From a virus, in the IMG/VR virus record IMGVR_UViG_3300024518_003508, positions 1 through 22,169 of that record: 22,169 nucleotides of DNA; one strand, 5' to 3'. The position numbers and the translations under genes are program-made. Shown here in pieces: positions 15,885-21,288 of this stretch. Numbering within the stretch: position 1 is the stretch's first letter; each line of letters opens with the position of its first letter. Under the pieces are notes generated by a model. The model made no database searches. It had not been told where the DNA came from and saw nothing but the letters and a program-made list of their open reading frames with translations.

Positions 15885-17327
15885 TCATCCCATATAGCTC
15901 CCTTTCCGTCTTCGGATTACTGGTTTCTTAGGTAAAGGTTTGACTTTTGCTTCATCTCTGCCCATATACACATACCTTGTACAATCCATTACGTGGTCAT
16001 TGGTCTTAACTATCTTACCTTTATCATCCCTGCGGTAAATCCTGAATTCTTCAAACCACTGTCTTTGGCTTTTGAATACCTTTAATCTTCCGGTGCTTAG
16101 AGCCTCCCAAACCTTGTATAATCCAGCCTCAACAGCGTTCTTCGCGGAGCTTATGTGTAATCCTAAATCCGTATAGCTTTGTATGAGCTGAGAACCGTCA
16201 TTCTGTGACCTTCCTCTAGCAGCAGGGTCAATCTTACCATTTATCCAATCACCACGAGCCTTGAACGCTTCAGCATGGATGGCAGGTTCGGCCTCACCCT
16301 TTTTGTAAACGGAATAGATATAGGTCACCCCGGTTTCCTTATCAATTGCTATCCAACACCCAGCGGTAAAGTTCCAGCCCACGTCCATTGCATACAGTTT
16401 GGGCCAGTGAACAGGGATTTCGAAATCAGGTACTTCAATCTCAGACTCAGGGACGGGGTAAATAACACCAGAGCCGAGCTGGGGTATCCCCTTTGACCTG
16501 GCATCTCTCTGATATGGTGGGATTGATGCCCACAGTTTGTCAGCCTGAGCCTTGCTTATATGAGGAGCATCATCCCATGTTGCCATAATGACAAACTTGG
16601 ACCCCGCATTATCAATAGTTCCCCAATCACCATCTGGCAGGAAGTGCATAACAGTCTCTGAAATACCCTCAAGTGGGGTAAACGTGCAGATTAGAAGCCC
16701 TGTATCATCCCCTCCACTGGTATCCATAGTCCTGAGCAGGCACTCAGAGTAAATGGGCAGTGGCGGCTCTTCATCCATCCAGATAAAATCCTTCTTGGTC
16801 CCTTGAAATGATTTACGCTTTTGGTCATAACTCTTGAATCCAAGCAGGCTGGTACCACCAGACTTGTGCTTAATTCTCACTGTCTCGATTGCTTCCGGTA
16901 CACCAGTTTTGGGAGTAGTGCCGATTATCAAGTCTTTTGGTATTAGGCCCGAGCCAATATCATTGTAATCTCCAAGGAGTTTTTCCTGAAGGATGTCCCG
17001 AACGGTGGTGTTAGTGTCACCAGCAGCCCATCCAGTGGTAGGTTTATCAAATCGTTTGCCGGGCCACCAGTCTGGATAATATCCTGTTAAATGATGAGAG
17101 GCTTCAAATCCTCCCACTGACTCGGTCTTGCCCACCCTGTTCGCTGCAAGCATACACCTTTCAGAATAAGTTAGGCCAGCTTCAAAAAACGTTGTGTGTT
17201 TAGTGTACAACTCCCGGCGAAGGGGGCCAGTGTCAGGGAAATAGGTATCTATCTTGTTGTATTTAATCCTGTCCCGGAGTTCTTCCTTGATTTGGATCTT
17301 CTCTCTTAGTTCATCGTCTGTTAGGAT
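15885..17327 (-). CDS. terL: Terminase large subunit; start codon uncertain
   Basis: The ATPase-nuclease that packages DNA into the procapsid. Counting from the proposed ATC start, the Walker A motif AANRVGKT lies at about 61-68 and Walker B FIWMDEE at about 181-187. The nuclease domain has an Asp in AMDVGWN near 315 and DHVMD near 444-448. The nearest usual start is TTG at 17210. The frame stays open 39 codons further, encoding a stretch (ELRDRIKYNKIDTYFPDTG, then PLRRELYTKH) that is typical of the N-terminus of this terminase type. No ATG, GTG or TTG occurs in it; a TAG closes the frame at 17342. GGGAGAGG lies 5 bases before the ATC at 17327. Product is certain; start is not. A G-to-C change in an original ATG would explain it. 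Confidence 0.9.
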   Translation of the reverse strand: MLTDDELREKIQIKEELRDRIKYNKIDTYFPDTGPLRRELYTKHTTFFEAGLTYSERCMLAANRVGKTESVGGFEASHHLTGYYPDWWPGKRFDKPTTGWAAGDTNTTVRDILQEKLLGDYNDIGSGLIPKDLIIGTTPKTGVPEAIETVRIKHKSGGTSLLGFKSYDQKRKSFQGTKKDFIWMDEEPPLPIYSECLLRTMDTSGGDDTGLLICTFTPLEGISETVMHFLPDGDWGTIDNAGSKFVIMATWDDAPHISKAQADKLWASIPPYQRDARSKGIPQLGSGVIYPVPESEIEVPDFEIPVHWPKLYAMDVGWNFTAGCWIAIDKETGVTYIYSVYKKGEAEPAIHAEAFKARGDWINGKIDPAARGRSQNDGSQLIQSYTDLGLHISSAKNAVEAGLYKVWEALSTGRLKVFKSQRQWFEEFRIYRRDDKGKIVKTNDHVMDCTRYVYMGRDEAKVKPLPKKPVIRRRKGSYMG

Positions 17328-17387
17328 TTCTGCCTCTCCCTATGCGTATTTAATACAATTGCTGTTGTTGATTCCTGTCTAAAAACG

Positions 17388-17492
17388 TCATTCAGTGCCA
17401 GTGGGATAGAATCCGTCAAAACCAAATAATACAAGTATCAGATAAAATAACCCGCCAACCACAATCATACCAATCGCAATAGATTCTATCAC
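17388..17492 (-). CDS. 34-residue single-pass membrane peptide between terS and terL
   Basis: GTG at 17492 overlaps the terS stop (GTGA), and GGAG lies 8 bases upstream within the last terS codons. After MIESIAIGM the peptide has a hydrophobic segment (IVVGGLFYLILVLFGF) long enough to cross a membrane, and it ends FYPTGTE. The gene fills most of the 149-base gap between the two terminase genes. The overlap, SD and hydrophobic helix support a real gene, although a peptide this short could be chance. A membrane role between packaging genes is unexplained; it could be a holin-like or host-interaction peptide. Confidence 0.55.
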   Translation of the reverse strand: MIESIAIGMIVVGGLFYLILVLFGFDGFYPTGTE

Positions 17493-17782
17493 CCTTCCAG
17501 CTCCTTTAGTCTCTGTTCCAGCTCTTCACGTGATTGGTTCTTCAGTTCGTTCATATCTGTGTTTTCGATGGCCTGTGGTTGTCTCCTGTGTACAAACGGG
17601 GCAGCAGCTTTGCCAGCGTCCACCCTGGTACCGACTGTCTGCTCTTCATCGTTCATAACCTCCAATAAGTACTCTAAAGGGGATTTACCGCCATCTTCCT
17701 GAACCTTTGCCAGTATCTTGGCTTTGTGGCTTGATCGGCCTTTAACAGCTCCACCTGTCTTTTTTTGCCCTTTTGCGCCCAT
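17489..17782 (-). CDS. terS: Terminase small subunit
   Basis: A 97-residue protein whose central region (SPLEYLLEVMNDEEQTVGTRVDAG, split by helical turns, then KAAAPFVHRR) is typical of a family of small terminase subunits. These have the form PLEYML.VM..., then AAPYVHPR. The basic N-terminus (KGQKKTGGAVKGRSSHKAK) suits recognition of the packaging start site, and the C-terminus (QSREELEQRLKELEG) is a helix that can form a ring. It is short for the family and lacks an obvious helix-turn-helix. The ATG has only a weak SD. Its position immediately upstream of terL supports the call. Confidence 0.8.
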   Translation of the reverse strand: MGAKGQKKTGGAVKGRSSHKAKILAKVQEDGGKSPLEYLLEVMNDEEQTVGTRVDAGKAAAPFVHRRQPQAIENTDMNELKNQSREELEQRLKELEG

Positions 17783-17820
17783 AGTCTAAATCAGTCTCTT
17801 TTTATCTATCAACACCTGCA

Positions 17821-18015
17821 CTAGTGAGCAGTAATCTCTTCTGTTAAATCATTAAAATCCCCGAATTCCCGAGTTATCGGATTATATGATATAATATTCC
17901 CCCGACGCACCAGAAATGTTTCACTTGGGTGTATTTTCCATTTACGCCCTGTATTTTCTATTTCATCCTCGTGCTTGTCAAAATCGTCCGGTGTTTTTCT
18001 TACAATAACACTCAT
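17821..18015 (-). CDS. Hypothetical 64-aa protein
   Basis: It starts with ATG at 18015, overlapping the stop of the head-binding-like gene upstream (ATGA), with only GAG just before it, so translation is probably coupled. The N-terminal third is acidic (DDFDKHEDEIEN). The remainder has beta character with aromatic turns (WKIHPSETFLVRRG, ISYNPITREFGDF). No motif or family is recognised. It is the last gene before terS and belongs to the small-gene operon. Confidence 0.65.
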   Translation of the reverse strand: MSVIVRKTPDDFDKHEDEIENTGRKWKIHPSETFLVRRGNIISYNPITREFGDFNDLTEEITAH

Positions 18016-18281
18016 TCAAGCTCATTTATTCTTTTATGGTAAATTTGGACATCTCTATCATCATAGAGATCAATAAACCCCTCATTAGTCTCTAAATAAA
18101 TATCTGCTTCAGCTGCATAATCAAGAATAACAGGGTTAGTGTTCACGGTTTCCCCATCCTTATCATGGTATGAGATAATCAAATTTCCGCTTAAATCAGT
18201 AATTCTAACTTTCCCGTTTGGATATTTAATACCCTGGCGTTCACCGATAAACCTTACTTTTGGTTTTAGTTTAAACTTCAT
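18012..18281 (-). CDS. Stand-alone fibre/tailspike head-binding-like domain (89 aa)
   Basis: I choose the ATG at 18281, which has AGGAG 5 bases upstream; an earlier in-frame ATG at 18326 has no comparable SD. The core (KVRITDLSGNLIISYHDKDG, then TVNTNPVILDYAAEADIYLE) follows the form: property strand, NTNP(I/V)(I/V)LD, acidic turn, (I/V)(Y/W)L. That form is found in N-terminal particle-binding domains of phage tailspikes and fibres. Here it is the whole protein; no spike follows, and the next gene is unrelated. It may be a capsid-bound minor protein, a spike adaptor, or a relic of a lost fibre. A second small protein of this kind lies at 21289-21501. Confidence 0.7.
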   Translation of the reverse strand: MKFKLKPKVRFIGERQGIKYPNGKVRITDLSGNLIISYHDKDGETVNTNPVILDYAAEADIYLETNEGFIDLYDDRDVQIYHKRINELE

Positions 18282-18435
18282 TATGCTCCTGGTAATATTT
18301 TGTGAGTTTGAAAAAGACTTCCTCACCTCTCGTTTTCATCTCATCAATGGCTTTCTGCCAGATATCATGCGTTTTCTTATCATAGATGGTTATTTCTATA
18401 ACTTCCCTCTTTTGTGCTTCTATACCGCTATGCAT
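18271..18435 (-). CDS. Hypothetical 54-aa helical protein
   Basis: A small gene between two others: ATG at 18435 has GAGGGG 4 bases upstream and overlaps the upstream stop. The stop lies 11 bases inside the next gene. The sequence is rich in charged residues and looks helical (EAQKREVIEITIYDKK, then DIWQKAIDEMKTRGEEV). No family is recognised. The SD, overlap pattern and sensible composition make it a likely real gene that length cut-offs would miss. Confidence 0.6.
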   Translation of the reverse strand: MHSGIEAQKREVIEITIYDKKTHDIWQKAIDEMKTRGEEVFFKLTKYYQEHNEV

Positions 18436-18595
18436 CAAACCCCTCTTTCATTTCCTTTTTCTTTTCCTCGCTGCTGTTGTAGTACATATCCTTGATTTTC
18501 TTCTCAAAAAGGGCTTTAGAGCCTTTACCTGTTATCCCGGACTTTCTCCTCTGGTAATTAGCTATTCCTTTGAGGATGTCGGTTAAGTTGCTCAA
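18428..18595 (-). CDS. Hypothetical 55-aa basic protein, TTG start
   Basis: TTG at 18595 has a near-perfect GGAGG 7 bases upstream and overlaps the stop of a 20-codon mini-frame (TTGA). An in-frame ATG at 18613 lacks a good SD, so TTG is preferred. The protein is basic and helical (NYQRRKSGITGKGSKALFEKK) with an acidic tail (EEKKKEMKEGFDA). No family is recognised. Neighbours overlap on both sides. Confidence 0.6.
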   Translation of the reverse strand: MSNLTDILKGIANYQRRKSGITGKGSKALFEKKIKDMYYNSSEEKKKEMKEGFDA

Positions 18596-18654
18596 TACGG
18601 AGCCTCCACCCATCTGCAAAGCTGTCTGTCAAATATCCACATTTTCTCAGTCAT
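18592..18654 (-). CDS. Possible 20-codon peptide frame
   Basis: ATG at 18654 overlaps the stop of the gene at 18647-18859 (ATGA). The frame encodes MTEKMWIFDRQLCRWVEAPY and its TGA overlaps the TTG start of the next gene. It fills the gap exactly and could serve mainly for translational coupling. It is too short for sequence evidence of function and may be chance. Confidence 0.3.
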   Translation of the reverse strand: MTEKMWIFDRQLCRWVEAPY

Positions 18655-18859
18655 AGGTTTTACCTGCTTTCCATTGATAAAGTCCATAGGTTTTTTTAAC
18701 GGGTCTGTTTGTAGCTATGCACCTCATGTCACCCTGTTGTGTATTAAACATCACTAATCTGCCTTTCCTGTCTTTGAAACAGCCTTCAATAGTGAATCTG
18801 GTTCCTTCAGGCAGAGGTCTGTTCACCTCTATGGATTTAACTTCAAAGGGTGTCTTCAT
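18647..18859 (-). CDS. Hypothetical 70-aa protein
   Basis: It starts MKTPFEVKSIEVN and has alternating hydrophobic strands suggesting a small beta barrel (RFTIEGCFKDRKGRLVMF, QGDMRCIATN). The C-terminal segment is aromatic (YGLYQWKAGKTYD). No family is recognised. Its ATG overlaps the predicted stop of the frameshifted gene upstream (ATGA), so expression may depend on ribosomes leaving that gene. The SD (AAGAGA) is modest. Confidence 0.65.
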   Translation of the reverse strand: MKTPFEVKSIEVNRPLPEGTRFTIEGCFKDRKGRLVMFNTQQGDMRCIATNRPVKKTYGLYQWKAGKTYD

Positions 18860-18977
18860 TTTTGGTTTGTCTCTTTGTATTTAGCCTCAAGCCATTCGGT
18901 GTACTCAAAATAGTTCTAAATATGGTTTTAATAACCGGCTTGCCCGTCTCTTTCTCGTATTGTTCTCTGGGTGTCAT
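18856..18977 (-). pseudogene. Small gene split by an apparent one-base deletion
   Basis: ATG at 18977 overlaps the upstream stop (ATGA), with AAGG 8 bases upstream. It begins MTPREQYEKETGKPVIK, a typical start of small phage proteins, but in frame 0 the protein then changes character. In the -1 frame the downstream part reads FEYTEWLEAKYKETNQK, the expected C-terminus of such a protein, and stops in an ATGA overlap with the next gene. Adding one base to the four-base run at 18907-18910 joins the two into a 40-residue protein. It may be a real mutation, a sequencing error in a short homopolymer, or less likely programmed frameshifting. Confidence 0.6.
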
Positions 18978-19135
18978 TTGGGTGCCTTGGCTAGTAATTC
19001 CAGTTGCATTGCAAGGACTTTATTGTGTAGTTTCGTCACATTTATCTGCAATCTGGTTCTAGTTATAATCCGATTATCGTACCCGTTTCTCATCATAATT
19101 TCTACTGCACTCCTTGGCTCTCTGGGGTTATTCAT
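18974..19135 (-). CDS. Hypothetical 53-aa protein
   Basis: ATG at 19135 lies inside the end of the upstream gene, with AAGG about 8 bases before it, and the TGA overlaps the next start (ATGA). The protein is basic and probably helical (SAVEIMMRNGYDNRIITR, then NKVLAMQLELLAKAPK). No family is recognised. Overlap on both sides supports a real gene. Confidence 0.58.
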   Translation of the reverse strand: MNNPREPRSAVEIMMRNGYDNRIITRTRLQINVTKLHNKVLAMQLELLAKAPK

Positions 19136-19319
19136 GCAAGTACCTTTTCATAGGTTTAGTGGTACCCTCTTTTGTTGGGGGTTCTGGAAAAAACATATCC
19201 CAAGCCAGCCTTAGCATTGAATAATCCTCTATGTCGTAGGCTATATCACTTTCATGGGATAATAGGTAGTATTGGAGGTCATCCATCCACTTTATTGATA
19301 CTGGACTGGATGTAGTCAT
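19128..19319 (-). CDS. Hypothetical 63-aa protein
   Basis: ATG at 19319 overlaps the upstream stop (ATGA). GGAG lies unusually close, so initiation probably relies on coupling. The protein is acidic with many aromatics (IKWMDDLQYYLLSHESD, then LRLAWDMFFPEPP) and may be alpha helical. No family is recognised. Confidence 0.6.
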   Translation of the reverse strand: MTTSSPVSIKWMDDLQYYLLSHESDIAYDIEDYSMLRLAWDMFFPEPPTKEGTTKPMKRYLHE

Positions 19320-19501
19320 GCTCCTAATACCATTGTTTTAAAGTGTTTTGGGCCGGATATTTCCCATGGCATCATAACGTCAAAGCTGGTTGGTTCCTGA
19401 ACTTTAGAGAACCACAATTCTTTTGTTACCGGCCCCTTACCTAAAAACCACCCTTCTTTTGAAAGCTTCTTTGCCTGCTTCTTTCTTTGGCGCTTATTCA
19501 T
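19316..19501 (-). CDS. Hypothetical 61-aa protein with basic N-terminus
   Basis: It starts MNKRQRKKQAKKLSKEG, a strongly basic helix, then a Trp-containing segment (WFLGKGPVTKELWFSKV). This kind of N-terminus is frequent in small phage proteins and may bind nucleic acid, but no family is assigned. GAGG lies 6 bases before the ATG, and the start overlaps the upstream gene by 8 bases. Confidence 0.62.
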   Translation of the reverse strand: MNKRQRKKQAKKLSKEGWFLGKGPVTKELWFSKVQEPTSFDVMMPWEISGPKHFKTMVLGA

Positions 19502-19667
19502 CAGATACCTCGATTATTTTAGAGCTTATTTGTTTCACTTTAGGGTCATTAAACCATCCTATCTTAATGTGCTGATCTTCATTGAACTGATTGTCAAAAT
19601 ACTGTTCTTTGGTTATTTCAAGAAACTTGCCTAAATCCCATCTAAAATATTTTAAGTGTGCATTCAT
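19494..19667 (-). CDS. Hypothetical 57-aa protein
   Basis: A short gene in the gap: ATG at 19667 with GGAG 8 bases upstream, immediately after the stop of the upstream gene, and a TAA 8 bases inside the next gene. It reads MNAHLKYFRWDLGKFLEI and continues with a mixed hydrophobic and acidic sequence (QHIKIGWFNDPKVKQ). No family is recognised. Position and SD make it likely real. Confidence 0.6.
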   Translation of the reverse strand: MNAHLKYFRWDLGKFLEITKEQYFDNQFNEDQHIKIGWFNDPKVKQISSKIIEVSDE

Positions 19668-19859
19668 TCAAAAAGCTCCATTTGAAATCCTGCAAGAATA
19701 AACAGGTTTAGTTTCCTTTAATTCAACCAGGGTTTCTATAATAAAATTATCCCCTTTTTCTTTCATTCTGATTTTTTTAATAGAAACTTCGTCGGCTTTT
19801 TCCACTCTTTTGTAGAAGTCTGAAGACTCTTGATCATTATCTAAGTTGACTTTATTCAT
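19668..19859 (-). CDS. Hypothetical 63-aa protein
   Basis: It starts MNKVNLDNDQESSDFYKRV and is rich in Lys and Glu, followed by beta-like strands (NFIIETLVELKETKPVYSC). No family is recognised. The SD (AAGGTG) before the ATG at 19859 lies within the 32-bp repeat that carries the parS-like site, so that repeat supplies both the end of the upstream gene and the translation signal for this one. Confidence 0.6.
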   Translation of the reverse strand: MNKVNLDNDQESSDFYKRVEKADEVSIKKIRMKEKGDNFIIETLVELKETKPVYSCRISNGAF

Positions 19860-19860
19860 C

Positions 19861-19892
19861 TCGATTCACCTTGTTTCACGTGAAACCTGTTC
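19861..19892. repeat. 32-bp direct repeat, copy C (exact match to 20491-20522)
   Basis: These 32 bases are identical to 20491-20522, 630 bases away, and diverge on both sides. They contain a parS-like palindrome. On the minus strand they encode the shared C-terminus EQVSRETR of two otherwise unrelated small proteins. Confidence 0.9.
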
Positions 19893-20126
19893 CTGTATTG
19901 TTTTATTTACTTTTATTCCCTGTGATTTCAGTCCATCAGCCCATTTTATGATCGTAGAATCCCGGCATTCCTTGCAAATATCAAATTCTATCCCATCATA
20001 TCTCATGGCTTTCAATATAAAACGATCAACTTTTGTAACCCCTCCAATACTGTTTTTGAACTCAAGGCTGTTGCAGGCATAGACCTCTTTTTGGCAATAA
20101 TCACAGGTTGTTTTTGTGTGTTTCAC
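19866..20126 (-). CDS. Zinc-ribbon-like protein (86 aa), GTG start
   Basis: Two CxxC pairs, at residues 8/11 (TCDYCQ) and 51/54 (DICKECRD), suggest one bound zinc ion. I choose GTG at 20126, which has GAGG 5 bases upstream; a TTG 15 bases further upstream has no SD. The C-terminus EQVSRETR is encoded by a 32-bp repeat shared with the gene at 20496-20720. The start lies in a third, decayed copy of the same duplicated segment. The gene therefore looks as if it was placed between two copies of another gene's 3' end. A regulator or nucleic-acid-binding role is possible, but this is inference. Confidence 0.68.
   Translation of the reverse strand: MKHTKTTCDYCQKEVYACNSLEFKNSIGGVTKVDRFILKAMRYDGIEFDICKECRDSTIIKWADGLKSQGIKVNKTIQEQVSRETR
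19872..19887. promoter_or_regulatory. parS-like site 1
   Basis: The sequence TGTTTCACGTGAAACC differs from the bacterial chromosomal parS consensus TGTTTCACGTGAAACA only in the last base. The 14-bp core is a perfect palindrome. parS is bound by the partition protein ParB. Whether a host or phage ParB binds here is unknown; no ParA or ParB gene is in the window. Confidence 0.65.
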
Positions 20127-20180
20127 TGTTCCCTCACCCAATCCTCAAAGGTTGGTTTTTCTGCTGATATGCTGCATTTA
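20119..20180. repeat. Decayed third copy (B) of the parS-bearing duplicated segment
   Basis: Bases 20133-20180 match 20524-20571 at 45 of 48 positions. Read on the minus strand they encode CSISAEKPTFEDWVREQ then stop, a remnant of the C-terminus of the 74-residue gene. The similarity continues after an apparent 8-base gap that removes half of the parS palindrome and leaves only TGAAACA. The gap junction forms the GTG start of the zinc-ribbon gene. Confidence 0.7.
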
Positions 20181-20462
20181 ATGAGCACCTTTTAGGTATT
20201 CGTGCGTTATTGCATCTTTCATGGCATCAGCGGCGAGTTCGCTTTCAAAGTGGTAATCGTTTAAATTAACTTCTTTGTAATTTTCTGGTTCAGCCCCATA
20301 ATCACCCATAAATCGAAGCCTATCCCCTTGGTTAACAAACATATAATTGACTAAAGCACAATGTACTGTTGAATTTAAGCATATTGGCCCTTCCTTTATA
20401 TGGTGGTTCCAGTGAACCTCTTCTTTCTTTGTGTCGTTATATAAGTGATAATAAGTTCCCAT
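20178..20462 (-). CDS. Hypothetical 94-aa protein
   Basis: A strong GGGAGG lies shortly before the ATG at 20462. The protein is rich in His, Tyr and Asn (YYHLYNDTKKEEVHWNHH, then DRLRFMGDYGAEPENY) and ends in a probable helix (ELAADAMKDAITHEYL). No transmembrane segment or known motif is visible. It lies between the full and the decayed copies of the duplicated segment. Confidence 0.68.
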   Translation of the reverse strand: MGTYYHLYNDTKKEEVHWNHHIKEGPICLNSTVHCALVNYMFVNQGDRLRFMGDYGAEPENYKEVNLNDYHFESELAADAMKDAITHEYLKGAH

Positions 20463-20490
20463 TTACCGCCTCCCTTGCTCATTATTAATT

Positions 20491-20571
20491 TCGATTCACC
20501 TTGTTTCACGTGAAACCTGTTCACTCACCCATTCCTCAAAAGTGGGTTTTTCTGCTGATATGCTGCATTTA
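20491..20571. repeat. Complete copy (A) of the parS-bearing segment
   Basis: The segment combines the 32-bp repeat (20491-20522) with the 48-bp block (20524-20571). In the other location these two parts are about 240 bases apart (19861-19892 and 20133-20180). Copy A lies inside the 3' end of the 74-residue gene, so it is probably the ancestral arrangement. Confidence 0.8.
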
Positions 20572-20720
20572 TACTCCCATTGCTTTCTTAAAATACCTTC
20601 GTATACCCTGAGTCTGGCGTTCAGGTTCTCAGTTACCTGTACTTGTTCCAGTGGTATGTGAGATTCCAAACCAGCCTCCTTGAGATAAAAGCGCCTAAAT
20701 GCAGATACTTTGAGGGTCAT
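20496..20720 (-). CDS. Hypothetical 74-aa protein, C-terminus duplicated elsewhere
   Basis: ATG at 20720 overlaps the stop of the HExxE gene (ATGA) and has AAGGAG about 9 bases upstream. The protein begins MTLKVSAFRRFYLKEAG and looks helical. Its last 25 residues (CSISAEKPTFEEWVSEQV, then SRETR) are encoded by segment A of the duplication. The motif TFEEWV resembles the C-terminal WLE/WVE ends of other small phage proteins. No family is recognised. Confidence 0.68.
   Translation of the reverse strand: MTLKVSAFRRFYLKEAGLESHIPLEQVQVTENLNARLRVYEGILRKQWEYKCSISAEKPTFEEWVSEQVSRETR
20502..20517. promoter_or_regulatory. parS-like site 2
   Basis: The same 16 bases as site 1, 15 of 16 identical to the bacterial parS consensus, with the 14-bp palindromic core intact. 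It lies in the last codons of the 74-residue gene. Identity to site 1 reflects a shared duplication, so the two are not independent observations. Confidence 0.65.
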
Positions 20721-21082
20721 GGCCTGTGCTCCTTAAATATAGTGTTTTCAAGCGTTCTTATTACATAATGAAGTTGTTCGGTTACAATATCATTGCTGTG
20801 TCCCCATGTGGCCAAAACACCCAGTTGACAAAGCAGTAATTCACAAACCTCATGAAAGGCACATTTTTTCACTTCATTTCTTGCGGGTTCATATTCCCAT
20901 TTACTGGACAACCTAATATTGCAAGTCTTGCCAATTATATTCACAGAACAATCGCCCCTGGACACTTCAAGCTCTTTTGAAGAATACCTCACCTCCCAAT
21001 CACTAAGCCCGAAATACTCAAGCCAGTACTCGGCCTCCTTTTTAAACTCTAAGAAGTCCTTCTTGTTGGTTTTGTAGGTCAT
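20717..21082 (-). CDS. Hypothetical protein with HExxE motif (121 aa)
   Basis: Residues 77-81 read HEVCE within CAFHEVCELLL, a helix resembling the HExxH helix of zinc metallopeptidases but with Glu in place of the second His. The rest has an acidic N-terminal helix (LEFKKEAEYWLEYFGL), DWEVRY strands and a C-terminal helix. Phage proteins of this form, with a conserved AFHE...ELLL segment, are known to me as uncharacterised; activity is unproven. The ATG at 21082 has GGAGG nearby, and its stop overlaps the next start. Confidence 0.72.
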   Translation of the reverse strand: MTYKTNKKDFLEFKKEAEYWLEYFGLSDWEVRYSSKELEVSRGDCSVNIIGKTCNIRLSSKWEYEPARNEVKKCAFHEVCELLLCQLGVLATWGHSNDIVTEQLHYVIRTLENTIFKEHRP

Positions 21083-21212
21083 TTACGCCCTCCAGCTTGA
21101 CGATTTCACTGGTGTCAATTGGGCAGACGTAAACACCGAAAACAACCCCGTATTTCTCGAAGTACCGATCCCAGTCGCACTCAGTGCCGCAATGTTTACA
21201 AATTTGTTCCAT
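21042..21212 (-). CDS. Possible zinc-ribbon peptide (56 aa)
   Basis: It reads MEQICKHCGTECDWDRYF and contains CKHC, a third Cys close by and a fourth at residue 30 (VYVCP), a plausible zinc site. The ATG at 21212 lies 12 bases from GAGG, longer than ideal. The last 41 bases overlap the HExxE gene. A competing frame from ATG at 21220 has the better-spaced SD but an unconvincing composition. The Cys pattern leads me to favour this frame. Confidence 0.55.
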   Translation of the reverse strand: MEQICKHCGTECDWDRYFEKYGVVFGVYVCPIDTSEIVKLEGVNDLQNQQEGLLRV

Positions 21213-21288
21213 TGTGTCATATAACCTCGTTATTTAATATAGTGTTATAGCAAGATAAAAGTTATTTATTTTCCGGATAGCTTCATTT
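21213..21288 (-). other. Short gap, no clear gene
   Basis: 76 bases after the stop at 21289 contain AT-rich sequence and the SD for the next gene. A TTGAAA at the far end is followed by weak -10-like sequences at poor spacing, so I do not call a promoter. No hairpin stands out. Confidence 0.4.

Noticed and set aside
17522-17537. CACGTG core in the terS gene as a third parS site
   Set aside because: Only about 9 of 16 positions match the consensus and the flanks are not palindromic.
18282-18326. N-terminal extension of the head-binding-like protein from 18326
   Set aside because: It lacks an SD and would overlap the 54-residue gene; AGGAG fits the ATG at 18281.
20127-20141. TTG at 20141 as start of the zinc-ribbon gene
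   Set aside because: It has no SD, while GTG at 20126 has GAGG 5 bases upstream.
21083-21220. 46-codon frame from ATG at 21220 overlapping the zinc-ribbon peptide
   Set aside because: It has a better SD spacing, but its composition is Ser and Thr-rich and unlike a protein; the alternative frame has an ordered Cys pattern.
21221-21288. Promoter with TTGAAA as -35
   Set aside because: The -10 candidates at 17-18 bases match only about three of six positions, and no other gap suggests a separate transcription unit.
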